From Seiridium cupressi (Eukaryota > Ascomycota > Sordariomycetes > Amphisphaeriales > Sporocadaceae), in NCBI GenBank assembly GCA_036674765.1, contig JARVKI010000195.1:1-24633 (forward strand): a DNA stretch of 24,633 nucleotides, written 5' to 3'. Position 1 is the stretch's first letter, and every line of letters starts with the position of its first letter. Positions 11,162 to 20,990 of this stretch are shown piece by piece. The notes below the pieces were generated by a model. It made no database searches. It saw only the letters and a list, made by a program, of their open reading frames with translations, and was not told the origin of the DNA. The position numbers were made by a program, and so were the translations under genes.

Positions 11162-13013
11162 GTCTTTCCGATCGGTTTCTTGTGTGACTATCTGCAAGCG
11201 TGGGTTCCCAAAAACAGGTGCATGTAATTGAAAGTATTCTCGTGTATGAACGAGCTCTTGTTGGAATCTCAGCTGGGCCGTGGACTCTGTCTGACTAAAC
11301 GTCAAAGTACTGGTATAATCATGGTGGACTGTGTTCGTTAGTAGCTGTTATTACTTATTCTGATGATGGTGGAATCTTTCCAATAGCAATTGAACTGGAG
11401 AGAAAATCTTCACCAACGGTGAAATCCCCAGCAATGCATCTGGTACCGGTCCTAACAAACCAGCTTGGAAGTTTGAAGTTGCATAGCTGTTCTCAAACCT
11501 GTTCATGGCAGGAGTCTTACGAGTATATCTGAATTTGTGAAATATTATCTCCGCTTGACGCCGCTGTTCGGTTACTCAGCAGTAATCCTTCTTAATTAAA
11601 AAATAGTAGTTGATAAAGGCTGTTATGTAATTGCCCTATGTTCAGGCTCTTCCTGACTTGAATGGATTTGTACGTGTCGACCACAATATCCTCTTGTCTT
11701 TGGAATTTACTAGTGCTAAACGAAGCACATGGCGAGTTAGCGAACTACCTTTTACAGCCATCACTTCAAGTCACGAGGAACACCCCACTCTCGAGAAAAG
11801 ACGGGAGGACAGGAGTTCCTTCACGCCCGAGTCGTTCTTCTGAATCGCGCTGACATGGTAAAAAGTCAGCGATACGATGAAAAAGGATGACGATCAACAA
11901 GTGTCGGTGGATCCGCCCGTGGTGTCTACTTTAATCAGCGAAAATGGCGGTGGTAATATGAATGTTATAAGGCAGACTCTATAGATGTAGATGCAACTCC
12001 AGCCTCTAACCCGAATTGCCTGATCGAAAAGCTTCCCGGGTTCCGTAGTCATCAGCTGCAATTACTACAAATAATACGCTTTGGCCGCTTTCCCAGGGCT
12101 AATACAAGCTAAACAGCTCTAAATATACTCAAAAATGATTACTTGATTGCCATCCACGAGAAATTCCCATGCTGATCCAGACTCAATATCTCTTACTTTC
12201 GTATACATTCGAACAGACACTGTCTGAGCATCAATCTTGCGCCAGCCTTGCCTTCGGGCTTCGGTGTGTTGCTACAACCTAATTAGGATCAGCCAGGTTC
12301 CCCACACTTACAACCACATGGCCGCAAGTTTAGAGTTCGACCGTTGCATCTTCCACGTATCAGGATGTCCGAGCTGGAAACTGCACCCTGCCTCATTAAT
12401 TCCATCAGAACCTCATGAAAAAGATTACAAAACTCTCCAACTTAATGAATAAAGCGACAAATTTGAAAAAATTAGCTTGTATTTGCTGAAAATATTTTAT
12501 CATATTGTGTGACCGAGTTATGCGTTTGGAACATCACGTTGACTAGTAAACGTGTGCAGTTCCTAGCTCGGACCCCTTGGTTTCACGTAACAATATAGGC
12601 GCACGGCTATGCACCCTCTGGTGATCATTCTTTATTGACCATGTACCATACATTTCTTCTGCAGTAACCGCGACCCTTTTGTACCGAATTCCCTCGAGTC
12701 CGCCTTGCTACACTGCCTCGTAGCTTTAGTATCACGTCAAGATGTCACTAAGCGCGGCACTTCAACCTTGACAGAAAGGAAATGGGGGTGGGGACTGCTG
12801 GTCGCAAGGCGACCCCTGAGATAGCGCCGACGTGCTAAACTATGCGGGCGTAGCGTCCTCCCTCACACCAACATAGTACCCGGGAGTTCCGTCGCGGGAC
12901 CGTCCCTCGAGTCAGGGAGATATCGCATTTAATGGGTGTATATCTCCCTCCTTGAATTGATCCTTTCCATCGCCAACCCCAAGCTGCTCGTAAATCAATC
13001 ACGGCCAGAAACA
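11162..13013. other. Gene-poor stretch of 1.85 kb
   Basis: No gene can be supported here. Open frames of 60–72 codons near 11631–11853 and 12237–12452 have no motif, signal sequence or family resemblance. The last few hundred bases should contain the promoter of the receptor gene that starts at 13014. No terminal repeats, tRNA or tandem arrays were noticed. More decayed relics may be present but are not readable by eye. Confidence 0.45.
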
Positions 13014-14532
13014 ATGTGCTCACGCCTTGTGGCATTTCTTCCTTGCATGCTATGGATAGCTCCAATCCTGACGCAAGTCACCTCTAAGGATTTGCCATCA
13101 TGTGCTGTAAGAGAACCAAAGAGAGGCCACCCATACGATGGGAGATTTGGGTACATATTACTGACCCTTTATTTACCACATTGACTGCTTTGAGGTCCCG
13201 CCGCCCAACAATTCGTCATGGCCACCCTGTCATTTGCGCCAGAACTCCGATTTCGAGTCAACCTCTTCACCATGCTTCTACTCTGCCTGCTCGGTACAAG
13301 ACGCCCTATCAGCGCTCAACGTCACATCCATAATCTGTGACCAGCCCGTTCGCGATATATCATGGGCCATTCGAGGATTTGTAATCGCTTCTACCACAGT
13401 CGCCTCTTGTGTCATTGGGCTTCGAGTGCTCTACAAAATAAAAGGTTTGGCTGGCGGCATTGATTGGGACGACTACGCCATTGTTCTTGCCGTGGTAAGA
13501 AAGCGGAAGTCATCCCGCCGGTGGAGTTCGCTGCTTACATTCCACAATAGATTGTTACCTTGGTCGCCGCGATAGGGCAATTCCTAAGTAGTATTCACCC
13601 CGCGATTATGCCAAGCACGGGTCTAATCAATGTGTACTAGCTGCTTGGTATGGAATGGGGCGTGATCAGTGGAAGGTACCAAGTGAGGATGTGACCAAAG
13701 TGTACAAAGTCGGTAACTCACCTTTTCTCGCCAGTATTCAGCTCGATGTGTTGACACTAGAACAGTGTTTCTTCATCTCGGCGGTAGGCTACAAGCTCGG
13801 TAACGCAGCGACACGGGCTTCGATACTTTGTTTCTACCTTCGCATATTTGGGCAAGGCAGTGCCCGCATCACTGTCCTGACTTGTATCATCCTAATCATT
13901 TTAATCGGCTTGGCATTCACCCTCGCCGATACATTACAGTGTCAACCGGTCTGGAGCTTCTGGGAAGGATGGGACGGCGAGCTTTCTGGGCGCTGTGGAA
14001 GTCTTAGTGCCATCTCATGGGCCCACTCCATTTTCAATATCGTCTTAGATGTCGTAACTTTGGGCCTCGCCTTCTGGATGGTTCATAAACTCAACATGCG
14101 TTGGCGTAGGAAGGCCAACGTGATTGGGATGTTCTTACTGGGATCGCACTTCCGCCATTATCGAACACGCATAATCGGACGTGGAATCTTGCCCCAGTGG
14201 CGTACTGGTCCGCAATCGAGATGTTTGCTGGTATGGTCTGCGCATGCTTACCCGCACTGAGGGTGCTGGGAGACAAGATGTGCGGTACCGGAAGAGGCGT
14301 CACGCGCGCGACTACCAATGGTTATGAAAGACATACCTCCCATCAACGACCGAGCAAAGTCAAGACAATTAACCCAACTCTTACTTTCTCTGAGAACGAA
14401 GATACGACGCGTAACACCAAAAGCCGGAGTGAACATGGTGATAATAAGATGGCTGTGTTGCCGGAGAGAAAGGATGATATCTCCGTCACTGGCATCCACT
14501 TGGCTCCTTGGGATGCGACCAGCGGACTATAG
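13014..14532 (+). pseudogene. CFEM-domain PTH11-type membrane receptor, probably broken
   Basis: Exon 1 (13014–13106) encodes a signal peptide ending in DLPSCA, the start of a CFEM domain, followed by a gtaaga donor. The rest of CFEM is confused: one frame reads PVICA and another reads NSDFES then SPCFYSACSVQDALSALN, with the switch near 13240, and no good acceptor is visible. The membrane part then splices well: intron 13495–13550, intron 13588–13640 (joining GQFL to TAWYGMGRDQW) and a likely 48-nt intron 13713–13760. It gives several hydrophobic helices including NAATRASILCFYLRIFG, WEGWDG and a WAHSIFNIVLDV helix, as in PTH11-related proteins. At about 14134–14145, after GMFLLG, the frame changes and continues as NTHNRTWNLAPVAYWSAIEM to a polar cytoplasmic tail ending at 14532. 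PTH11 proteins sense surface or host cues in some fungi. Two frame changes suggest decay, although unusual splicing in the CFEM region is possible. Confidence 0.65.
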
Positions 14533-15496
14533 TTCATATGAATAAAATAAGGCTTAATATGGCCATGTATGAGAACATTGATTCATCTTTAAGCAAGAAG
14601 TTCAGCTTATAACACTTCTTAACTTGATTATTATCTTCTAAAAGGCCAGCCTATTAAAATCCGCCGACAGAACCAGTTCATTATTCGAGCGGATCTATAT
14701 CAGTCTTTAGAAATCTCCGAAACCTTAACATACTATATATATATAGTTGGTAACTCGTGAACTGAGGCAAGTGTCGGGCCGTAGCTATATCCTTTTTAAG
14801 CATAATTGCAACTCGTCTATACAAGGCCAAATCTGGGATTAGCACCGGGAGTGGTCGGCTTTTAATCATTCCATTCCAGCACCAAGTGTGCAATGCATTT
14901 TTAGGGTGCCCTATACCTGGCGTTATCAATGATTTCAATGAATGCGACAAGTTGAGGAAATCCTGATGAAGTTTATGTCTATACGTCATTTCCAGGAGGA
15001 AGCGACGAATGCTCTGCACTACCGCCCCACCAAGCCAGCAGGGATAAAGCGGGCTGTGGGCGACAATCGACCCACTGCCAAGTTCCTTCATACTGCATCT
15101 TCCTCTGCGCCACGCGTGTTCTAAGCATGTTCTGATGTTAAATCCTATAAGGTGGCTTTATATTGTATCTCATAGGATTAACCCCTAGAATGACGTTGAG
15201 ACTACGGCGTAACAGAGTAAACTTTCCGATTGCACGAGATTAGTATGCCGCTTGATCTGAGGACATCAACTGCTACGCAATAAACATAGCCTTAATTGAT
15301 ATTTTCAAAAAATGATGTATATATGCCGATTATAGGATTACGAACAAATATGTGTAAATGGTGAGGTGAAACGTTATTACTAGAAACTATGTAACGTTGC
15401 CGTCTTTACTTAACACGTTTCACTGCTTCCCATTTACACGTCGTTCAAGTTTATATTTATCCTAAATTTTGCTGTTGTAGCATCTGTTATTTCACC
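14533..15496. other. Intergenic region between receptor and peptidase genes
   Basis: I recognise no gene in these 964 bases. A minus-strand open frame of 136 codons (14681–15091) and an overlapping plus-strand frame of 60 codons (14942–15124) are both open, but neither shows a known motif, signal peptide or plausible splice-linked partner. A TA microsatellite lies at about 14732–14746. A short fold-back sequence occupies 15352–15439 and is listed separately. The final stretch should carry the promoter of the peptidase gene. Confidence 0.45.
15352..15439. repeat. Small imperfect fold-back (inverted repeat) element
   Basis: The left arm has gtgtaaatgg (15352–15361) and gtgaaacgt (15366–15374). 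The right arm has their exact reverse complements, acgtttcac (15415–15423) and ccatttacac (15430–15439), with 4 or 5 unmatched bases between blocks. The spacer is about 40 nt. Outside the arms cgaac on the left is partly echoed by gttc on the right. The size and shape fit a miniature fold-back element or a strong hairpin. It lies just upstream of the peptidase start at 15497, and no clear target-site duplication was found. Confidence 0.55.
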
Positions 15497-16326
15497 ATGA
15501 ATTTGCTCAAGCCAATGCTTTCTGGTGCTTTGCTTGCCTCGCTAGCCGTCGTTGGGCTATTGAAAGGTCCCCCGGCTGCCAGGCGCTCGCTGCTAGGCGC
15601 TCGCTGCTCGAGAGGACAAACCCGACTTTGCGGTCAGTCCCATAGACGCTGATAACGATCGCAAGGATATCTTTAACAAGTACTTCAACGAGGACGACCG
15701 TCTTCTCGTCCGCCAGGTTTTCAAGAAGATCATGGGTGACCCTGAGAGTCCGCGGGACCTTGATGCGACAGGGAGCAACGCTTTGGGTGACATTAGCATA
15801 AAGGAAGACTCCCCAAACGGCGACGACTTATATTGCGACGGTGATTATGTAATTGCACAGTTGCGCAATTACGACGTGGAGAGGTCTACCCTCATCATGT
15901 GTCCAGGATCGTTTGGACATGGCGGTATTGGGCTGGGCTACGACAGCTTCAAGGAGATCAACTGCGAATACATTGGCTCTATACTCTTGCATGAATATAC
16001 GTAAGCATTCTATTATCGCCAAACTGAATAGGTATTTGGGGAGATATTAGAATAGGATCTGATCCCGAGGCAAACACATGACATAGCTCGTAGTCCCTCC
16101 CCTCAAGGAACAAGCACAGGATGTAGATGATGGCTACGGACCGTTGGGCGCATGAGATCTCGACAAGGAAAAAGCTATAAACAACGCTGACAATTACTCT
16201 TGGTATGCTAATGAAGCCATGTGGGCGATCTTGTGTCAAGAAAGATATAGCGTCCCTGAGGAGGGCGACGACCAAGACCCTCATTGCGGTGATTTTTCGT
16301 GTCGAGCGACGAAGGCCACACCTTGA
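15497..16326 (+). pseudogene. Secreted zincin-type metallopeptidase, broken
   Basis: The start at 15497 gives a good signal peptide (MNLLKPMLSGALLASLAVVG). The frame then fails at a perfect 14-nt tandem duplication, aggcgctcgctgct at 15581–15594 and 15595–15608; removing one copy alone does not restore the downstream frame, so a further small change is implied, perhaps in the adjacent C run. The body resumes as EDKPDFAVSPID and runs to SILLHEYT at about 16000, the first part of a zinc-binding HExxH motif. A gtaagc donor follows at 16001, but the candidate acceptor ending at 16086 does not keep frame. Beyond it come LVVPPLKEQAQDVDDGYG, an in-frame TGA (16153–16155), then INNADNYSWYANEAMWAILC and a cysteine-containing end at 16326. 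The pattern resembles fungal M35-like (aspzincin-type) or lysine-specific metallo-endopeptidase-like secreted proteins. At least two independent lesions make it a pseudogene. The family call is from motifs only. Confidence 0.65.
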
Positions 16327-16645
16327 AAGGTTGAACATAAGCAGATTTCGATACAATCATGTATTAAACAACGTCATCTGAGCGACATCCTTTGCGCTAG
16401 AACAGGACCAAGCGGCCATTCGCGTCTTCTCGGAACAGCCCCTCGGGATAGCACGATTTTGAGTTCATGTCACCGGGCTCTCAACCTTTTTCGAAATGCA
16501 TATTTCATTGAGTTCCATGAGTAATATTCGTACGTGATGTACTTGCTATCGCCGTTGTGGATACCAGTACACTAGCTCATCGTTCCCGCCCATATTTTGT
16601 CAAGATGGACGAAGGTTATGAGGGGTGAATTGATTCATTGGTTGG
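16327..16645. other. Intergenic stretch with no recognised feature
   Basis: These 319 bases lie between the end of the peptidase pseudogene and the minus-strand esterase-like relic. Genes on either side point towards it, so it would hold both 3' ends. I see no terminator-like or repeat structure. Confidence 0.4.
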
Positions 16646-16978
16646 TTAAGTATCAAAGAGAGGAGGAGAAGGAGATAATCTAGTATATGTACATGTGTGT
16701 GTGGCTGGGAAGCCCGAAAAGAGGGTGGCTGGGCCGCCAGAATTGACGAAATTCACCCAATACCCGGTGGTTTGTCTAGCAATCCCATAATCTTTCGCCG
16801 TAAAGGGATCAACGCCGTCATTCTCGTACAGCGCAACTAGCGCATACATGGTCTATCTTGCTTTGGTGGGAAGCTCTTTGACTCTATCCGGGTGGCACAT
16901 ATTACCATCGCCATTATATGCAGACAGGTAGCGATCTATCTCCGCGGGACCAGGGACTAGGGCAATCCTCCTTTCTAG
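16646..16978 (-). pseudogene. Possible carboxylesterase-like (alpha/beta hydrolase) C-terminal relic
   Basis: Read on the minus strand, one frame gives PGPAEIDRYLSAYNGDGN, MCHPDRVKELPTKAR, an in-frame TAG at 16853–16855, then MYALVALYENDGVDPFTAKD and ARQTTGYWVNFVNSGGP. The same frame is closed upstream by a TGA at 16979–16981. The YWVNFVNSG ending resembles the C-terminal region of fungal type B carboxylesterases, where a GYW-x-NF-x-x-tG-x-P pattern is common. Other protein-like stretches in different frames lie further upstream to about 17080, as expected for a frameshifted gene. No catalytic serine motif (GxSxG) was found, so only the tail end would remain. The family call is tentative, and this may be a chance open frame. 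Confidence 0.33.
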
Positions 16979-17809
16979 TCAAGGCGTTGGAACATTCGGT
17001 TCGGCATATAATAGGACCCACAGGGAAACGCGTCGCTGTATCCGCAATTAACGCACTCATCTAGGTAGGTAGTATTCACGATAATAAATCTTAGCTAAGC
17101 ATAGCAAAAACATTAAGCTCATTACCAAATAGGCCGGCGGGTAGGCACACCAGTTTACACCGAGTCCAATTTAGATTAAGGTGGTGGGGCGTGGAGTTCC
17201 ATTGCGAAAGAATATCAAGGACTCTCACCACTAGGATACATAAAAGCAATCACAGTTGTGAATTGACCGTTACGCAATGATGCGCAGGGCCATGGGATTT
17301 ATATCAAAGAGCTGGGACGAAAGCACGGTGCGAATCACACTCACCTTCTGATCAGCGTGGGAAATGACGACCAGCGAAATGCCGGTCCTGCATATGTAGA
17401 ACCATGAAGCCCGGAGCCATGGGCTGCTCAGAAGCAAATGCTGAATTGATCAAGTCTCATGGTAGTTAGTGGCGGCCCATTTCTCCGAGCCCATCCGTCG
17501 TTCTCCTCAGTCTCGGTAATGCATGCCCCACACAAGCCCCGGGAGGCTGGAATACGGCTGAACACCGCAACAAGCATGCCCGGTCTGCTCTATTATTAGA
17601 ATTATGAATCTAGCAGTGTCGTGGTATAGTTAGTCGGCAACGCAAGGCACGGTTTTGGATTGTAATTGGACTGATCCGTAAACTTAGATCATAATCGCGC
17701 CAAGCAATGAAAATTTGCATCAATGAAAAAGAGATTTCAAGCGGTTGTTCAAATATACAACAATAGAAAAACTATCTGATGGTCTGTGCTCTTATTGTCT
17801 ATCGGTTAC
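16979..17809. other. Stretch with fragments but no callable gene
   Basis: The first hundred bases may be more of the decayed esterase-like gene on the minus strand. From about 17080 to 17809 no open frame of note, no RNA gene and no repeat was recognised. The end of the stretch would hold the 3' UTR of the GH12 pseudogene, whose stop codon lies at 17810–17812 on the minus strand. Confidence 0.4.
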
Positions 17810-18615
17810 TTATACGACCGACATCTTATAGGCAGATGTAGTGAATGCAACGTTGCTTCCAGAGAAGGGCTCGGTACCAGCTTGAAGAGAGGTGACATAA
17901 TAGTTGGACGGCGCCTTTTGATAGGCCGTAATGTAGTTGAAGAAAGTCTTAACGTCCCCACTAAAGCTGTAAATAGGGCTGGTAGCGACGAAAGAATAGA
18001 CTTTAGTGTCGCCGTTCAAGCCGTAGTAGAGCTTGTAGTTTGCGTTATTAATGGTAATGGTGGCGATGGCACTTCCAGTAGCGGATATGGGGTGGACGCC
18101 GTCGATAGCTGCAAGCCAAATCATCACCTCGTAGGTATTGGGGTCGCCTGAAGTAGGAGCGACCCGCAAGTCGTAGGACACATCAGCGACGACATTGGTA
18201 CCGTGTTCCTTCATACCCGATGGTCATCATGCAGTCCGAGGTTGAAGACAGCACTTACGACCATTTACAGGTTGAGAGGATAGAGCTAATAGCAGACAGT
18301 TGCTTGTTCACGTTAATCAGAGCAACGTTTGAATAAGACTTGACGTGACCAGACCGCCCGACCAGGACCAAGTGCTGGACCAAGCGACAGACTTGTCGCT
18401 GCTGAGCTAGTTGAAATAAGTGCATTGCGAACCAGAAGTGACAGTTCCGGAACCTCAGTTGTTGTGATAGATGGTATAGCCGCCGTGGCCAGGGACCCGA
18501 AAACGCCGCAAGAGATCGTGTTTGATCGTTTATCGATGGTCGGAGTGACCTCGGCGGGTGCGGCAAAAGCAGTCGAGGCGGTCGCCAGAGAGACGAGATA
18601 ATATGCCAGCTTCAT
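17810..18615 (-). pseudogene. GH12 endo-beta-1,4-glucanase / xyloglucanase, broken
   Basis: Reading down from 18615, the gene encodes a signal peptide (MKLAYYLVSLATASTAFA) and a short propeptide ending in the Kex2-type site DKR. The frame changes near 18500. The true frame then gives GYTIYHNN, an in-frame TGA at 18455–18457 where the family has tryptophan, GSGTVTSGSQCTYFN, an in-frame TAG at 18407–18409, and SVAWSSTWSWSG. Another frame change near 18350 leads to GHVKSYSNVAL and KQLSAISSILSTCKW. A gtaagt donor at 18258 follows, with no frame-keeping acceptor seen. The C-terminal part is clean from [10 protein letters not shown] to the stop. It keeps both GH12 catalytic glutamates, in YEVMIWLA (nucleophile) and LQAGTEPF (acid/base), plus [15 protein letters not shown]12 enzymes are secreted and cut cellulose or xyloglucan. 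Two stops and at least two frame changes make this a clear pseudogene. The TGG-to-TGA change is a G-to-A transition, compatible with RIP but not proof of it. Confidence 0.85.
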
Positions 18616-19372
18616 TGTGATGCTGATGTAATGAGCGTTTTTGAAGAGAAGTTGAAATTGTCTGAAAGAAGGTGTAGTGAGTGACTGCCTGGCTCCTACA
18701 ATCATATCCAATCGGGCCAAGGCCAAATATACTTTGCGACTGCCAACCCGTCCCTACAAGCGCTATGTTGCAATCCAGTCTACTTTTTGACTATTACATG
18801 TATTTCCGTCGGCCCAGGTAAAATCCACCAATACTTTGTTTTTGTTTCGTTCGATTACCGTAATCCTAATACAGGCGTCGTATATATCTTCCGGTTGTCT
18901 AGAACCGGAAGCGGTTCCCAAAAGCAAGTAGCGCCCTCCTGTAATTACCATCAATACGAGCCACGGAAATGCGACCACGAGCGCTAACCAGTCTAGTATT
19001 CGAGCTAGTGCGCGACGTGCTATGTGCTTGCCAAGGAGAACAAAAGCTTCGCAGCTCGCTTAAGCGTAGAGTTGGGACTAGTTAACGTTCGTATAACTAA
19101 TCCTTGGGAACTCGCGCTCAAGGTGCGGGCGCTGGTTGTCGCAAGCCTCTATATAGCTATCTCATTGTTAGTGCTATTATTTGAACAAGATCATTCATTC
19201 CCATCTGGTATGGCTTTTCGAACTCTTCCACCTTTTCCGTTTTTCAGCGTCCCAATTATTCCTCCACATGGCACTCCTGGCAATCATGGTTCAGAAACCC
19301 TATTTCGAGGGCGGATGTGAACGTGTATGTGGTCACTATACGTGAACCACCACGTTTTGATGGTCCATTGCT
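18616..19372. other. Intergenic region between GH12 pseudogene and P450
   Basis: Both neighbours are on the minus strand, so this region should hold the GH12 promoter and the P450 3' UTR. A minus-strand open frame of 71 codons (18763–18978) starts with a hydrophobic segment (MVAFPWLVLMVITGG) and could be a small secreted or membrane protein. No family is recognised and it may be chance. A plus-strand frame of 98 codons (19024–19320) has one hydrophobic stretch and no other support. Confidence 0.4.
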
Positions 19373-20990
19373 TCACACCAGAGGCCATTTCAATCTGTTG
19401 AGAATATCAATTACGTACATTATAGGAAGCAGGTATGTCTCAGAACAGCTCACATCATACCGCCAGAAAAGGGTGGCTATTGTCTTGAGCATCTGCATGT
19501 GCGCTGAGTATTTGCCCAAGCAGACACGATTTCCAGCACCAAAAGTGAAATCAGTATCCTTCATGCGCTTCAGTCGAGATTTAAAGGCCGGTTGCCTCTC
19601 GAAATCGTGTCGGAGCCATCGGTCAGGTCGGAAGGCATCGACGTCTTGGCCGTAGATGTCTTTGTTGCGATGGATGACCCAAGGGTTCATTCCAACGATA
19701 GTTCTGGGTGCAATGAAGCGTCCATCAGGCAATATCAATCCACTATCTGGCACGACGCGCTCAAGGATGCCACCGATTACGGGATGGAGGCGCATGCTTT
19801 CCTTGAGGACTGCATCCAGGTAAGGGAGAGCCTTGGTTTGTTCGAATGTGGCAGGGAACGAGAGATTGGCTGCGTCAAGCTCTGCACGTAACCTAGCATA
19901 TATACTAGGGTTAGAGAGAACATGATAGACGATGGTCTTCATGACAACAGCTGTAGTGTCAGCGCCGGCGAGAACCTACAAAAAAAGCTCAGTTACACCC
20001 CCACCATAATGACGGCCATCAAATGAGCAAACCCACGTTGAGTATCAAGTACCCAATGACTTCTTTATCGGTCACGAGGTCAGGATATTGTTCCTTTGTG
20101 ACTAGGTAGTGGTCTAGGAAGTCTGTCGGCTGACCTTTGGGCTTCTCAGTCGACATCCTTTCCCTCAGGCGCTCAACACAGAACCCAGCGGTCCCAGAAA
20201 ACGTGGGAATCTTAATTGGGCACATGGCGTTCTTGCCAAGCCACATATCCAGCCAGGGCATTTGTCCCACTATGGCAAAATACCGCTGGCTTTGCTCAGT
20301 AGCGTTAATGATGCCACTGTGATCGCAGCCAGCCTTGAGGAAGCCCATGTCTTTGCTGAATGTCATTTCTCCGTTCATGTCCCATGAGAAGTACTCCATC
20401 CAGTCAGCTAAATCGAACATCAATTCGCTATCCAGGCTCTTGATAAACCGAGACTCCAGTTGATTACATAGAGAAACAAGTGCTTTGTTACACATGGGCT
20501 CCAGTGATTCTATGTGCTGAGGAGAAAAAAGTTTGTGGATTGGCCGCATGTACTTTGCGTGGAACCCCTTGTCTCTCGTACTGAAGAGATTTTGGATTCG
20601 ATGTCCATCTTGCACAGCGTCATTGACACTGTAGAAGTCACTCTACTCAAGACGTCAGCTATCTCTTGAGAACTGGGGATCACGATCGCCCGTAACCTTC
20701 AGGAATTCGCCGCGAGTGGAGTAGATAGTCCTCAAAAGACTCGGATCACTGAGGCTGACGATGTTTGGTCCAATGCGAACGGCAGATCCAAGCTTCTCAT
20801 GCAGTCTCTGTTGGCTATCGATTTGAGTACCTTTGTAGTAGTCGAGCAAGCGCCAAAGATTCGTAAACTTTGCCAGGAAGGGACCTGGGATATCTCGAAT
20901 GGTGGATGTCAGGTGTAGATACGCTGCACGCAGCACAATCAGTGCGACACCCAAGCTAGTCAGTACAAAAGCAGTCATGGCCAAGTTCAT
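19373..20990 (-). CDS. Cytochrome P450 monooxygenase
   Basis: Exons on the minus strand are 20990–20697, 20642–20037 and 19975–19373, separated by GT–AG introns of 54 nt (20643–20696, with a gctgac branch) and 61 nt (19976–20036). The product is exactly 500 residues, normal for a fungal P450. The start at 20990 (aaaATG context) was preferred over an in-frame ATG at 21098 because it opens directly with the membrane anchor (MNLAMTAFVLTSLGVALIVL), followed by the proline-rich hinge RDIPGP. The I-helix motif AGADTT is at 303–308, the K-helix ExxR (ESMR) at 359–362, the FRPDRW meander at 415–420, and the haem loop FGAGNRVCLG has its ligand Cys at 452. The enzyme is ER-anchored, binds haem and oxidises a small molecule using electrons from P450 reductase. 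The general pattern is like fungal benzoate 4-hydroxylase or pisatin demethylase-type P450s, but the substrate cannot be inferred. It is intact and has no secondary-metabolism backbone gene nearby. Confidence 0.92.

Noticed and set aside
14681..15124. Overlapping open frames on both strands (136 and 60 codons)
   Set aside because: Neither shows a motif, signal peptide or plausible intron-linked extension; two opposite open frames over the same bases suggest chance.
10363..18615. Sequencing error as the sole cause of all lesions
   Set aside because: The Ste6-like exon of 3684 bases and the P450 are free of errors. The lesions include substitutions to stop codons and a 14-bp duplication, not only homopolymer slips. 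Single sites such as the A run at 10702 may still be errors.
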